From contig NZ_JACNMO010000009.1 in assembly GCF_020622345.1 (NCBI RefSeq), positions 62,001 to 126,000 on the forward strand: a DNA stretch of 64,000 nucleotides. The letters run 5' to 3'. Within the stretch, counting starts at the first letter, position 1; each line of letters opens with the position of its first letter. The notes under the pieces were generated by a model. That model had not been told where the DNA came from. It ran no database searches and saw only the letters and a program-made list of their open reading frames with translations. Origin of the DNA: Roseobacter weihaiensis. GTDB lineage: Bacteria > Pseudomonadota > Alphaproteobacteria > Rhodobacterales > Rhodobacteraceae. The position numbers and the translations under genes were made by a program. Positions 53,568-63,135 of this stretch are shown piece by piece.

Positions 53568-56491
53568 GGATTGACGGCAAAGGCCTGGTGGATCGCAGCA
53601 GCCCGATCCGGTTTCAGTTCGACGGGATCGGCCATACCGGCTTTGCCGGAGACACTTTCGCCTCGGCGCTGCTGGCCAAGGGGCAGCGGCTGATGGCCCG
53701 GTCGTTTAAATACCACCGCCCGCGCGGCGTGATGACTGCGGGCAGCGAGGAGCCGAATGCGCTTGTCACGGTGGGCACGGGGGCGGCACAGGAGCCCAAC
53801 CTGCGTGCCACCACGCTGGAGATCTACCACGGGCTGGAGGTGCGCAGCCAGAACGCCTGGCCCTCGCTGTCTTTTGACGTGATGGCGGTCAATGATGCGC
53901 TCTGGCCGTTTCTGGGGGCGGGGTTCTACTATAAGACTTTCATGTGGCCGCGCAGTTTCTGGGAACACCTCTACGAGCCGCTGATCCGGCGGGCCGCCGG
54001 TCTGGGCGCGCTCAGCGGCCAAAGCGTGGCGGAGCGCTACGAGAAGGCCTTTGCCTTCTGCGATCTGCTGGTGATTGGTGCAGGGCCGACCGGGCTGATG
54101 GCGGCGCTCACGGCGGGGCGGGCGGGGGCCGATGTGATCCTCGCTGACGAAGACAGCCTGCCCGGCGGTCGCCTCAATGCCGAGCGCCATGCGGTGGGGG
54201 ATATGGCGGGTAGCGATTGGGCGGCCCAAGCCACGGTGGAGCTGCGGGCGATGCCGAATGTGCGTGTCATGACACGCACCTGCGTGACCGGGGCCTACGA
54301 TCAGGGCACCTATGGCGCGCTCGAACGCGGGGCGGGAGCACCGCAGCCGGGCCGCCCGCGCGAGACCTTCTGGCGGATCGTAGCCAAGCGTAGCGTTCTG
54401 GCCGCCGGCGCGCTGGAGCGGCAGATCGCCTTTGCGGACAACGACCGACCCGGCATCATGACGGCGGGGGCCGTGCGCGCCTATCTCAACCGCTGGGGTG
54501 TTGCGGCGGGCCGGCGGGTGGCCGTCTTCGGCAACAACAATGACGCGCACCGCACGGCGCTGGATCTGCGGGCAGCCGGGGTTGAGGTCGTGGCCCTTAT
54601 CGACCCGCGCCCCAAGGCAAGTGGACCAAAAGGCGACTTTCCCCTCTATGCAGGTGCGATGGTCGAAGGCACGCGCGGATGGCTCGGCCTGAGGGAAATC
54701 ACGGTAAAGACCGGGGGCGGTATCGTACGGCTTGCGGTGGATTGCCTTGCGGTCTCCGGCGGGTGGAACCCCACGGTGCATCTAACCTGCCATATGAACG
54801 GCAAACCGACGTGGTGCGACGCGATTGCCAGCTTTGTGCCGACACCGGGGGCGGTTCCGGGACTGGTCGCGGCGGGGGCTTGTGCCGGGGCCTTCAGCAC
54901 AGCCGCCTGTCTGGCCGCGGGCGCGCAGGCGGCGCGTGATGCGCTGGCAGAGATTGGGGTGACCTCCGCACCACCCGATGTCCCGGAGGCAGATGACACC
55001 CCCTACCGGATTGAGCCGTTTTGGGCGGTGCCGGGGGCCGGACGCGCCTGGCTCGACTACCAGAACGACGTCACGCTCAAGGATATCAAACAGGCCGCAA
55101 CCGAAAACTTCCGCTCGGTCGAGCACATGAAACGCTACACCACACAAGGCATGGCGACCGATCAGGGCAAGAATTCCAACGTGGCGGCGCTCGCGCTGCT
55201 GGCCGACGCCACCGGACGGGGTATCCCCGAGACCGGCAACACGACCTTCCGGCCGCCCTACACACCTGTGTCGATCGCCGCCATGGGCGCGGGAGGGCAG
55301 GGCATGGGCTTTGCCCCCCGCCGCTTCACCACCTCGCATGCGGCAAGCGTGCAACGGGACGCCCCGATGGTCGAGGCCGGACTGTGGTACCGGCCGAGTT
55401 ACTTCCCGGCCGCCGGTGAAACCACCTGGCGGGAAGCCTGCGACCGCGAGGTGCGGCTGGTGCGCGAAAAGGTCGGTGTCTGTGATGTCTCCACCCTTGG
55501 CAAGATCGATATTCAGGGCCCGGACGCGGCGACATTCCTGGATATCGTCTACACAAACACCTTCTCGACTTTGCAGGTCGGGCGGGTGCGCTACGGTCTG
55601 ATGCTGCGTGAAGATGGTCATGTCATGGACGACGGCACCAGCGCGCGTCTGGGCGAGACCCATTTCCTGATGACCACAACCACCGCAGCGGCGGGGCTGG
55701 TCCTGCGGCATCTGGAGTTTGTGCATCAGGCACTGCGGCCTGATCTGGACGTTCGGTTCGCTTCCGTGACCGAGCAGTGGGCGCAGTTTGCGGTTGCGGG
55801 GCCAAAGTCACGGACGCTCCTGAACGACCTGTTGGACAGGCCTCTCGACAATGAAACCTGGCCTTTCATGACCTGTGGCCCGATCACTCTCGGAGGTGTC
55901 GAAGGCCGGTTGTTCAGGATTTCGTTCTCGGGGGAACATGCCTATGAGATCGCGGTCCCGGCCCGCTTCGGCGCGTCTCTGTTCGACACGCTGGTCGCAC
56001 GGGCGGAGGCTCTGGGAGGCGGGGCCTACGGGATGGAGGCGCTCAACGTGCTGCGCATTGAAAAGGGGCATCTCACCCATGCTGAAATCCATGGGGCCAC
56101 CACCGCCTTTGACATCGGGTTTGACCGGATGGTGAGCGCCAACAAGGATTGTATCGGCAAGACGATGGCTGCACGACCGGGGCTGACCGATCCGAACCGG
56201 CAACAGCTTGTGGGGCTGCGGCCTCTGGACCGGGCGGTGGAGCTCACGGCGGGGGCGCATCTTTTTGACCGCGCGGCCCCGGCCCGGCGCGCGCACGATC
56301 AGGGCTATGTCACCTCGGTGGCCTTCTCGCCCACGCTGGGGCACGCCATCGGACTGGGGTTTCTCAGCCGCGGGCGGGACCGGCACGGCGAGGTGGTGCG
56401 GGTGGTGGATGCGCTGCGCGGGAAAGAGACGTTGGCTGAAGTCTGCCCGCCGGTCTTTGTCGATCCCCAAGGAGGACGCCTGCGTGGTTGA
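53564..56491 (+). CDS. soxA: Sarcosine oxidase alpha subunit (copy 2)
   Basis: A 975-residue alpha subunit. It starts with the SoxA N-terminal domain (FKYHRPRGVMTAG near 46-58), has the dinucleotide motif LLVIGAGPTGLMAAL near 167-181 and a C-terminal T-protein domain (STLGKIDIQGPDAATFLDIVYTN near 642-664; SFSGEHAYEIAVPA near 787). It lacks about 29 residues relative to copy 1, spread over short gaps. It overlaps soxD by 4 bp at the start and soxG by 8 bp at the end. Confidence 0.95.
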   Translation: MRIDGKGLVDRSSPIRFQFDGIGHTGFAGDTFASALLAKGQRLMARSFKYHRPRGVMTAGSEEPNALVTVGTGAAQEPNLRATTLEIYHGLEVRSQNAWPSLSFDVMAVNDALWPFLGAGFYYKTFMWPRSFWEHLYEPLIRRAAGLGALSGQSVAERYEKAFAFCDLLVIGAGPTGLMAALTAGRAGADVILADEDSLPGGRLNAERHAVGDMAGSDWAAQATVELRAMPNVRVMTRTCVTGAYDQGTYGALERGAGAPQPGRPRETFWRIVAKRSVLAAGALERQIAFADNDRPGIMTAGAVRAYLNRWGVAAGRRVAVFGNNNDAHRTALDLRAAGVEVVALIDPRPKASGPKGDFPLYAGAMVEGTRGWLGLREITVKTGGGIVRLAVDCLAVSGGWNPTVHLTCHMNGKPTWCDAIASFVPTPGAVPGLVAAGACAGAFSTAACLAAGAQAARDALAEIGVTSAPPDVPEADDTPYRIEPFWAVPGAGRAWLDYQNDVTLKDIKQAATENFRSVEHMKRYTTQGMATDQGKNSNVAALALLADATGRGIPETGNTTFRPPYTPVSIAAMGAGGQGMGFAPRRFTTSHAASVQRDAPMVEAGLWYRPSYFPAAGETTWREACDREVRLVREKVGVCDVSTLGKIDIQGPDAATFLDIVYTNTFSTLQVGRVRYGLMLREDGHVMDDGTSARLGETHFLMTTTTAAAGLVLRHLEFVHQALRPDLDVRFASVTEQWAQFAVAGPKSRTLLNDLLDRPLDNETWPFMTCGPITLGGVEGRLFRISFSGEHAYEIAVPARFGASLFDTLVARAEALGGGAYGMEALNVLRIEKGHLTHAEIHGATTAFDIGFDRMVSANKDCIGKTMAARPGLTDPNRQQLVGLRPLDRAVELTAGAHLFDRAAPARRAHDQGYVTSVAFSPTLGHAIGLGFLSRGRDRHGEVVRVVDALRGKETLAEVCPPVFVDPQGGRLRG

Positions 56492-57029
56492 TCTTGAGGC
56501 GAAGAAACCCTGCGCGGGGCTTTTGCCGGTCGCGCACCCCGGCACGGAATTGGTTGAGGTTGACCTCGGGGCGCTGACCTCCATCGCCCCTTTTGCCGGT
56601 CAGCAGGACGCCGTCTCGGTGGCGCTGCAGAACGCCTATCGTCTGGGTTTTCCCGCGCCCAACCGCACCACCGGCACCAAGGACAGGCGACTGATCTGGT
56701 TCGGGCGGCAGATGGTCTTGCTCGCGGGCCCCGCACCCGCTGCCGCTTTGCAAAAAAATGCCGCCCTGACCGATCAGACGGATGCCTGGGCCAGCGTCTC
56801 GCTGTCCGGTAACAGGGCCGAAGATGTCCTGGCCCGACTGGTGCCCATTGACCTGAGACGCGCGCAGTTTGGAACGGGCCACACGGCGCGGACGCTGCTG
56901 GGGCATATGAACGCCTCCATCACCCGCACAGGGGCGGACCGGTTCCTGATCCTGGTGTTTCGGTCCATGGCGGTCACACTCGTGCACGATCTCAATCAGG
57001 CTATGGAAGCTGTCGCGGCACGGCGTTAA
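56484..57029 (+). CDS. soxG: Sarcosine oxidase gamma subunit (copy 2)
   Basis: A 181-residue T-protein-fold subunit starting with GTG at 56484. AAGGAGG lies 8 nt upstream inside soxA, which fixes the start although the frame is open much further up. Recognisable segments are SIAPFAGQQDAVS near 33, RLIWFGRQMVLL near 68 and WASVSLSGNRAEDVLARLVPIDLR near 101-124. It is more diverged from its paralogue at 31694 than the other subunits appear to be. It ends the compact operon; an unrelated exported protein follows 32 bp later. Confidence 0.9.
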   Translation: MVDLEAKKPCAGLLPVAHPGTELVEVDLGALTSIAPFAGQQDAVSVALQNAYRLGFPAPNRTTGTKDRRLIWFGRQMVLLAGPAPAAALQKNAALTDQTDAWASVSLSGNRAEDVLARLVPIDLRRAQFGTGHTARTLLGHMNASITRTGADRFLILVFRSMAVTLVHDLNQAMEAVAARR

Positions 57030-57061
57030 ACTGGCCTCGAATGCATATCAGGAGTTCTACC

Positions 57062-57364
57062 ATGTTGCGTCTATCTCTCGCGGCCGTTCTGGCCTTTAGT
57101 GCTCTCCCCGCCGTTGCGCAAAGCGACAAAGAAGTGAGCTGCGGCTACCAGGCCCAGGTTGTCGCGGCTGTTCAGCAGGCCCGACTGGATCGGGTGGAGG
57201 AACGCAGCGTGCAGAAAACCATCCTCGACAGTGACCCGGAGTGGCCCGCGAACTTTAACAATGCCATCCCGCTGATCACGCCCTGGGTCTACGAGATGCC
57301 GATGAAGGATGTTCGGGAAAACGACCTGAGCGACGTGTGGAACGAGCTTTGTCTGCAGCAATAG
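57062..57364 (+). CDS. Small exported protein
   Basis: A 100-residue protein with a signal peptide ending PAVAQ near residue 19-20, a mature region with two Cys (VSCGYQ near 27 and ELCLQQ at the C-terminus) and a mixed helical middle. AGGAG stands 8 nt before the ATG at 57062. It is 32 bp after soxG and could be read from the sox operon, but no functional link is evident. Family unknown. Confidence 0.7.
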   Translation: MLRLSLAAVLAFSALPAVAQSDKEVSCGYQAQVVAAVQQARLDRVEERSVQKTILDSDPEWPANFNNAIPLITPWVYEMPMKDVRENDLSDVWNELCLQQ

Positions 57365-57436
57365 CGACACAGAACAGGTCAGAGGCAGGCCGTGTCATGA
57401 CTGGACTCTCGACCCCGCTGCCTTGATACTTGCGGC

Positions 57437-59395
57437 ATGAGCCTGCCGCCCGGATTCCTTGACGAATTGAGATCGAGATCGAGCCTGACACAGGTGGTCG
57501 GTCGTAAGGTCATGTGGGACGCGCGCAAGTCCAATCAGGGCAAGGGCGACATGTGGGCCCCATGCCCCTTCCATCAGGAAAAGTCGGCCTCTTTCCACGT
57601 CGATGATCGCAAGGGATTTTATTACTGCTTTGGCTGTCACGCTAAGGGGGATGCTATTTCCTTCGTGCGCGAGACTGAAAACGTGGGCTTCATGGAAGCG
57701 GTGGAAATCCTGGCGCGCGAGGCAGGCATGCCGATGCCGGAACGGGACCCGAAAGCGCAGGAAAAGGCCGATCTGCGCACGCAGCTGACGGAGGTGATGG
57801 AGCTTGCGGTCAAGTTCTTCCGGCTTCAGCTCAACACCGGGGCGGCTGCCGATGCGCGCGCCTATCTGGCGCGTCGCGGCCTGGGACCACAGGTGCTGGA
57901 GCGGTGGGAGATCGGCTTTGCCCCCGACCAGTGGCAGGGGTTGTGGGACCACCTCAAGGCCAAGGATGTGGCGGATGATCTGATCCTCGGGGCCGGTCTG
58001 GCCAAACCCTCCAGCAAGGGCGGCAAGCCCTATGACACGTTTCGCGGTCGGATCATCTATCCGATCCGAGATGCGCGGGGGCGGGCGATTGCCTTTGGCG
58101 GACGGGCGATGGACCCCAATGACAATGCCAAATACCTCAATTCCCCCGAAACTGCGCTTTTTGACAAAGGTCGCAGCCTTTATAATCAGGCCCCGGCGCG
58201 GACGGCTGCGGGCAAGGGCCAGCCGCTGATCGTGGCCGAAGGCTACATGGATGTGATCGCGCTGGCCTCCGCGGGGTTCGAGGCGGCGGTCGCCCCGCTC
58301 GGGACGGCGATCACGGAAAACCAGCTGCAGATGCTGTGGCGGATCGCGCCCGAGCCGATTATCGCGCTGGACGGGGATACCGCGGGCCTGCGGGCGGCGA
58401 TGCGGCTGATCGATCTGGCCCTGCCACTGGTGCAGGCCGGGCAATCCTTGCGGTTTGCGATCATGCCGCCGGGCCAGGACCCGGATGATCTGCTGCGCGC
58501 GCAGGGGGCGGGCGCGCTGCAAAAGCTGCTGGATGCGGCCCTGCCGATGGTGCGTCTGCTCTGGCAGCGCGAGACCGAGGGGCGTGTGTTTGACAGCCCT
58601 GAACGCAAGGCAGCCCTCGACAAGGCGCTGCGCGAAAAGATCATGCTTATCAAGGATCCCTCGATCCGAAGCCATTACGGGCAGGAGATCAAGGACCTGC
58701 GCTGGCAACTCTTTCGGCCGCAGCGTCAGGGGGGCGGCAAGGGCCGGGCCGGGGGCGCGTCGCGCTGGCATGCAGCGCCGCAACATGCCTTGGCGAGCAC
58801 CAAGGCCTCGACCCTGGCGACGGCGCAGAGCCCCGACATCGCCGAGCACATGCGCGAGGCGGTTATCCTTGCAGCGCTTGCAAAATGCCCGCAGGTGATC
58901 GAGGGGTTCGAAGTGGAACTGGAGCGCATGCGCTGCATTGATCCGGTGCATGCGGGTCTGCGGGATATGCTGTTGCGTTACATGTCCGCCACACCTGACG
59001 ATTTAAGGGACAAAATCGCGCAGGCGATTGGGCCGGACGCCCTTGAAAACCTGCTGGGTCAGAGCCATGTGGCAATTGTGCCCTGCATCCGTACCCCAGG
59101 AGACCCGGAAAAGGTCCGGATGACGGTGGCCGAAGAACTGGCAAAGCTTCAGGCGGCGCGGGGGCTCGATGCGGAAATAGCAGAAGCGGCAGAGGATTTG
59201 AGCGGTGTTGCGGACGAAGGTCTGACGTGGCGCTTGTCCGAAGCTGCAAAGGCTGCCGACAAGGCTTTGAGAAGCGGGCAGGAGGACCGGGCCGAGTATG
59301 AAATTGGAGACAACGGTGCGCGAATCAGCCGGGACGAACGGAGCGCGTTGGATGCACTCCTTGCGACGATAAAGTCGCGGAAACCGCATGGTTAA
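57437..59395 (+). CDS. dnaG: DNA primase
   Basis: Primase that lays RNA primers at the replication fork. The 652-residue protein has the zinc-binding domain (PCPFHQEKSASFHV near 35-48, then YYCFGCHAKGD near 55-65, giving CHC2 ligands). The TOPRIM core has VAEGYMDVIAL near 264-274, with the acidic Glu, and LDGDTAGLRAA near 314-324, with the metal Asp pair. The C-terminal helicase-interaction domain follows. It lies just upstream of rpoD, the classical macromolecular synthesis order; rpsU is not present. Confidence 0.96.
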   Translation: MSLPPGFLDELRSRSSLTQVVGRKVMWDARKSNQGKGDMWAPCPFHQEKSASFHVDDRKGFYYCFGCHAKGDAISFVRETENVGFMEAVEILAREAGMPMPERDPKAQEKADLRTQLTEVMELAVKFFRLQLNTGAAADARAYLARRGLGPQVLERWEIGFAPDQWQGLWDHLKAKDVADDLILGAGLAKPSSKGGKPYDTFRGRIIYPIRDARGRAIAFGGRAMDPNDNAKYLNSPETALFDKGRSLYNQAPARTAAGKGQPLIVAEGYMDVIALASAGFEAAVAPLGTAITENQLQMLWRIAPEPIIALDGDTAGLRAAMRLIDLALPLVQAGQSLRFAIMPPGQDPDDLLRAQGAGALQKLLDAALPMVRLLWQRETEGRVFDSPERKAALDKALREKIMLIKDPSIRSHYGQEIKDLRWQLFRPQRQGGGKGRAGGASRWHAAPQHALASTKASTLATAQSPDIAEHMREAVILAALAKCPQVIEGFEVELERMRCIDPVHAGLRDMLLRYMSATPDDLRDKIAQAIGPDALENLLGQSHVAIVPCIRTPGDPEKVRMTVAEELAKLQAARGLDAEIAEAAEDLSGVADEGLTWRLSEAAKAADKALRSGQEDRAEYEIGDNGARISRDERSALDALLATIKSRKPHG

Positions 59396-59517
59396 CGATA
59401 TTTGAACGCAAAACCATGAATTATTAAGTCTTAACGGCTGGCCGAATCAGCCAAAACACGAGATGATTCTCTTGTGATTCGGGCGAGCGAATCGGTGTTA
59501 CCTGTGAGGAGCAGTCT

Positions 59518-61500
59518 ATGGCCGCGAAAGATACCAACGAAGACGCAAAGCCAGACGATCAGGAAGCGGGCCACTCGCTTGATATGAGTCAAGCCGCCGT
59601 CAAGAAGATGATCGGCGAGGCGCGCGAAAAAGGCTACATCACTTACGATCAGCTGAACACGGTTCTGCCCCCGGATCAGGTGAGTTCCGAACAGATCGAA
59701 GACGTGATGTCGATGCTCTCCGAGATGGGCATCAACATCATCGAAGACGAGGACGCCGAGGAAGAAGAAGCCAAGGGCTCCACGGAGCTGACCACGACGG
59801 AAGGCACCCGCGAGGTCACGCTAGGCTCTGGCACGGCGGAAAAGCTCGACCGTACCGACGATCCTGTGCGGATGTATTTGCGCGAGATGGGCTCGGTCGA
59901 GCTGCTGAGCCGCGAGGGCGAGATCGCGATTGCCAAGCGGATCGAGGCCGGGCGGAACACCATGATCGCGGGGCTTTGCGAAAGCCCGCTGACGTTTCAG
60001 GCGATCACGATCTGGCGCGATGAACTTTTGTCCGAAGACATTCTGCTGCGCGATGTGATCGACTTGGAAGCCACTTTCGGCAACCAGTTGGATGAGGATG
60101 GTGGCGTCGATGAGCCGGTGGTCTCGGGGGACGGGGCCCCCGCCAAGAAAGACGAGGCGACCCCCGAGCTTGACGCGGACGGTAACCCGATTGCCCAGGA
60201 CGACGAGGACGACGAGGACGAACAGGCAAACATGAGCCTGGCGGCCATGGAAGCAGCCTTGAAGCCGCAGGTGCTCGAAGCGCTCGACATCATTGCCGGC
60301 GACTACGCAAAGCTGAGCGAAATGCAGGACAGCCGCATTTCCGCGACGCTCAATGAGGACGGCAGCTTTAGCGCGACGGATGAGGGGCTCTATCAGAAAC
60401 TGCGCGCCGAGATCGTGCTGCTGGTGAACGAGCTGCATCTGCACAACAATCGGATCGAGGCCCTGATCGACCAGCTTTACGGGATCAACCGCCGGATCAT
60501 GCAGATTGACAGTGCCATGGTCAAACTGGCGGATCAGGCCCGGATCAACCGCCGCGAGTTCGTGGATGAATACCGTGGCTACGAGCTTGATCCGAACTGG
60601 ATGGAGCGGATGGCGGAAAAGTCCGGTCGGGGCTGGCAGATGTTCATCGAGCGCTCCACCGACAAGGTGGAAGAGCTGCGCACCGATATGGCGCAGGTCG
60701 GGCAATATGTGGGCCTTGATATCTCTGAATTCCGCCGCATCGTTCAGCAGGTCCAGAAGGGTGAAAAAGAAGCCCGTCAGGCCAAGAAGGAAATGGTCGA
60801 GGCGAACCTGCGTCTGGTGATCTCCATCGCGAAAAAATACACCAACCGCGGCCTGCAATTCCTTGATCTCATTCAGGAAGGCAACATCGGTCTGATGAAG
60901 GCGGTGGACAAGTTCGAATACCGCCGCGGCTATAAATTCTCCACCTATGCGACCTGGTGGATTCGCCAGGCGATCACGCGGTCCATCGCGGATCAGGCCC
61001 GCACGATCCGTATTCCGGTGCATATGATCGAGACGATCAACAAGCTGGTCCGGACCGGTCGCCAGATGCTGCACGAGATTGGCCGTGAACCGACGCCGGA
61101 AGAACTGGCCGAAAAGCTGCAGATGCCGCTGGAGAAAGTCCGCAAGGTGATGAAGATCGCCAAGGAGCCGATCTCGCTGGAGACGCCGATTGGCGACGAG
61201 GAAGATTCGCAGCTTGGCGATTTCATCGAGGACAAGAACGCGGTTTTGCCGCTGGACAGCGCCATTCAGGAAAACCTGAAAGAGACCACGACTCGCGTGC
61301 TGGCCTCACTCACGCCGCGTGAAGAGCGCGTGCTGCGCATGCGCTTCGGCATCGGGATGAACACCGACCACACACTCGAAGAGGTGGGCCAGCAGTTCAG
61401 CGTGACCCGCGAGCGTATCCGCCAGATCGAAGCGAAAGCGCTGCGCAAGCTCAAGCACCCGAGCCGGTCGCGCAAGCTGCGGTCCTTTTTGGATCAGTAA
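59518..61500 (+). CDS. rpoD: RNA polymerase primary sigma factor (sigma-70)
   Basis: Housekeeping sigma factor, 660 residues. Region 1.1 occupies about 20-85 ([19 protein letters not shown]). Acidic linkers follow, with a nonconserved region before region 2 ([59 protein letters not shown] is the span at about 428-487). Region 4.2 ends with the helix-turn-helix [20 protein letters not shown] near 619-638. GAGGAG-type sequence lies before the ATG at 59518. It is followed by a strong terminator. The 122-bp gap after dnaG may hold a separate promoter. Confidence 0.97.
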   Translation: MAAKDTNEDAKPDDQEAGHSLDMSQAAVKKMIGEAREKGYITYDQLNTVLPPDQVSSEQIEDVMSMLSEMGINIIEDEDAEEEEAKGSTELTTTEGTREVTLGSGTAEKLDRTDDPVRMYLREMGSVELLSREGEIAIAKRIEAGRNTMIAGLCESPLTFQAITIWRDELLSEDILLRDVIDLEATFGNQLDEDGGVDEPVVSGDGAPAKKDEATPELDADGNPIAQDDEDDEDEQANMSLAAMEAALKPQVLEALDIIAGDYAKLSEMQDSRISATLNEDGSFSATDEGLYQKLRAEIVLLVNELHLHNNRIEALIDQLYGINRRIMQIDSAMVKLADQARINRREFVDEYRGYELDPNWMERMAEKSGRGWQMFIERSTDKVEELRTDMAQVGQYVGLDISEFRRIVQQVQKGEKEARQAKKEMVEANLRLVISIAKKYTNRGLQFLDLIQEGNIGLMKAVDKFEYRRGYKFSTYATWWIRQAITRSIADQARTIRIPVHMIETINKLVRTGRQMLHEIGREPTPEELAEKLQMPLEKVRKVMKIAKEPISLETPIGDEEDSQLGDFIEDKNAVLPLDSAIQENLKETTTRVLASLTPREERVLRMRFGIGMNTDHTLEEVGQQFSVTRERIRQIEAKALRKLKHPSRSRKLRSFLDQ

Positions 61501-61535
61501 GACCCTGCCTTCAGGGCACATCAGGGGATACGGGC

Positions 61536-61564
61536 AAGGGCGGTCGCATGGCCGCCCTTTTTGC
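61536..61564 (+). terminator. Intrinsic terminator after rpoD
   Basis: AAGGGCGG (61536-61543) pairs with CCGCCCTT (61552-61559) across an 8-nt loop, followed by more T residues to 61562. It starts 35 bp after the rpoD stop and fits a Rho-independent terminator. Confidence 0.88.
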
Positions 61565-61663
61565 GTGGCAGCGATCACATCAGACGTCAACAGGTTGGGA
61601 CTTTGAGCGAAGCGGTTCTTAGACTATTGCTAAAAAAGCTCGTTGGTCGCGTCGGAGGATTAC

Positions 61664-62077
61664 ATGCGCAGGTTTCTTATCGGTTTGGTGATCGCGTCCA
61701 TGGGTTTACCCGCCGCCGCGAATGTCTATCGGACGGTCAACCGTCTTTATGTCGTACCAATCACAGCAGACACGTTTGAGGTGATCGAAGACCGAGGCGT
61801 GGGCGCGCGTGGCATCTGGTGTGCGGCTGCGGATTACACGCGCGCGGCAGGACTGGATGGGCTGAGAAAGCGCCTCTACATCGTGGAGCCGCGCGGCCCC
61901 TCAAGGACAATGGCCAACCAGATCGGTGTCGTTTTCACGGTCAACCCCGATGAGCAGATGCGCAACACCCCGTCTTCCTACTCCGTCTCGGTGAAACGCA
62001 GGGGGGAAAACCTGGGCGTTGGCCATGCCTATAATTTTTGCGAGACCCTGCTGGATGAGCTTTTTGACCGTTTTTAG
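61664..62077 (+). CDS. Hypothetical exported protein
   Basis: A 137-residue protein with a signal peptide (RRFLIGLVIASMGLPAAA, cleaved near 19) and a mature region with two Cys (IWCAAAD near 52 and FCETLLDELF near the C-terminus). CGGAGG 5 nt before the ATG at 61664 fixes the start. The sequence is of a type found in many Rhodobacterales, but I do not know a function. It stands alone between the rpoD terminator and yjbQ, 36 bp upstream of the latter, and may be co-transcribed with it. Confidence 0.75.
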   Translation: MRRFLIGLVIASMGLPAAANVYRTVNRLYVVPITADTFEVIEDRGVGARGIWCAAADYTRAAGLDGLRKRLYIVEPRGPSRTMANQIGVVFTVNPDEQMRNTPSSYSVSVKRRGENLGVGHAYNFCETLLDELFDRF

Positions 62078-62113
62078 AAAGGTGCAACTCGCGCCAGCGG
62101 CACAGAGGTAGAC

Positions 62114-62533
62114 ATGCAGACCATCTTCGAGATCAACACCCATGGCCCCGGTCTTTACGAATGTACCGCCCCGATCACGCGGTGGCTCTCCGGGCAGTTG
62201 GAGGGTGTGCTGGTCCTGATGGTCCAGCACACCTCCGCATCGCTCCTGATCCAGGAAAATGCAGATCCCGATGTTCAGCGGGACCTTCAGGCGTTTTTCC
62301 ACCGCCTCGTGCCACCGTCCGATGACCCGCATATGGCCTATCTGCGGCACAGGGCGGAAGGCCCCGATGATATGCCTGCCCATATCAAAGCGGCGATGAT
62401 GCCCGTCAGCCTCTGCATTCCGGTATCGGCCGGGCGGCCTGCGTTGGGAACATGGCAGGGGATTTATCTCTTTGAGCATCGGGACCGACCCCATCGGCGT
62501 CAGATCGTCGGTCAGTTTCTGGCTGACCGATAA
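62114..62533 (+). CDS. yjbQ: YjbQ family protein (UPF0047, secondary thiamine-phosphate synthase type)
   Basis: A 139-residue YjbQ/UPF0047 protein. The conserved core is VLMVQHTSASLLIQENADPDVQRDL near 33-57, with the His-Thr-Ser set, and the C-terminal segment GTWQGIYLFEHRDRPHRRQI with a HR pattern. Some members have weak thiamine-phosphate synthase activity in complementation tests; the natural role is not settled. AGAGG before the ATG at 62114 supports the start. Confidence 0.92.
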   Translation: MQTIFEINTHGPGLYECTAPITRWLSGQLEGVLVLMVQHTSASLLIQENADPDVQRDLQAFFHRLVPPSDDPHMAYLRHRAEGPDDMPAHIKAAMMPVSLCIPVSAGRPALGTWQGIYLFEHRDRPHRRQIVGQFLADR

Positions 62534-62604
62534 GACACGGTTTTTGCCACAACATGTGGGCAGGCATTTCACCTCTACCCAAAACCTAGCAGCTCGCCTA
62601 TAAG

Positions 62605-62613
62605 TGTGGATAA
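62605..62613 (-). promoter_or_regulatory. DnaA-box 9-mer upstream of nrdR
   Basis: TGTGGATAA on the plus strand is the exact reverse complement of the consensus DnaA box TTATCCACA. It lies 55 bp before nrdR. A single perfect 9-mer is expected by chance about once per 130 kb on both strands together, so it may be accidental. Confidence 0.35.
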
Positions 62614-62667
62614 GTGGGGCAACGATCCCACAACGAGAGGCAGAGACTGAAATAAGGGGGACGGCCC

Positions 62668-63135
62668 ATGCGCTGCCCGTTTTGCGGAAATATCGATACT
62701 CAGGTTAAAGACAGCCGCCCGGCGGAGGATCATGTATCGATCCGGCGCAGACGTTTTTGCCCCGCCTGTGGCGGACGTTTTACGACGTATGAACGTGTCC
62801 AGCTGCGCGATCTGGTGGTTATAAAATCGACCGGCAAGCGCGAGGATTTTGACCGCGACAAGCTGGAAAGATCCATCCGGATTTCGATGCAGAAACGCCC
62901 CATCGATCCTGAGCGGATCGACCAGATGATCTCCGGTATCGTGCGACGGCTGGAAAGCATGGGGGAGACCGATATCGGCTCCAAACAGATCGGTGAGATC
63001 GTGATGGAGGCGTTGGCGCGGATTGATACCGTGGCTTATGTGCGGTTTGCCAGCGTCTACAAGAATTTCCAGGCGGCCGATGACTTTGACAAATTTGTCA
63101 GTGAGTTGCGGCCTGACGTGCCGCCGGAAGAGTGA
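62668..63135 (+). CDS. nrdR: Transcriptional repressor NrdR
   Basis: ATP/dATP-sensing repressor of ribonucleotide reductase genes. The 155-residue protein has the N-terminal zinc ribbon (MRCPFCG, then [15 protein letters not shown]) and an ATP-cone domain from about 47 to 140 ([20 protein letters not shown]). AAGGGGG precedes the ATG at 62668. Its stop overlaps the ribD start (GTGA), an arrangement common in proteobacteria, so nrdR and ribD form an operon. No nrd structural genes are in the window. Confidence 0.96.
   Translation: MRCPFCGNIDTQVKDSRPAEDHVSIRRRRFCPACGGRFTTYERVQLRDLVVIKSTGKREDFDRDKLERSIRISMQKRPIDPERIDQMISGIVRRLESMGETDIGSKQIGEIVMEALARIDTVAYVRFASVYKNFQAADDFDKFVSELRPDVPPEE

Noticed and set aside
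59436-59452. Small hairpin GGCTG/CAGCC between dnaG and rpoD
   Set aside because: A 5-bp stem followed by A residues on the plus strand is not a convincing terminator.
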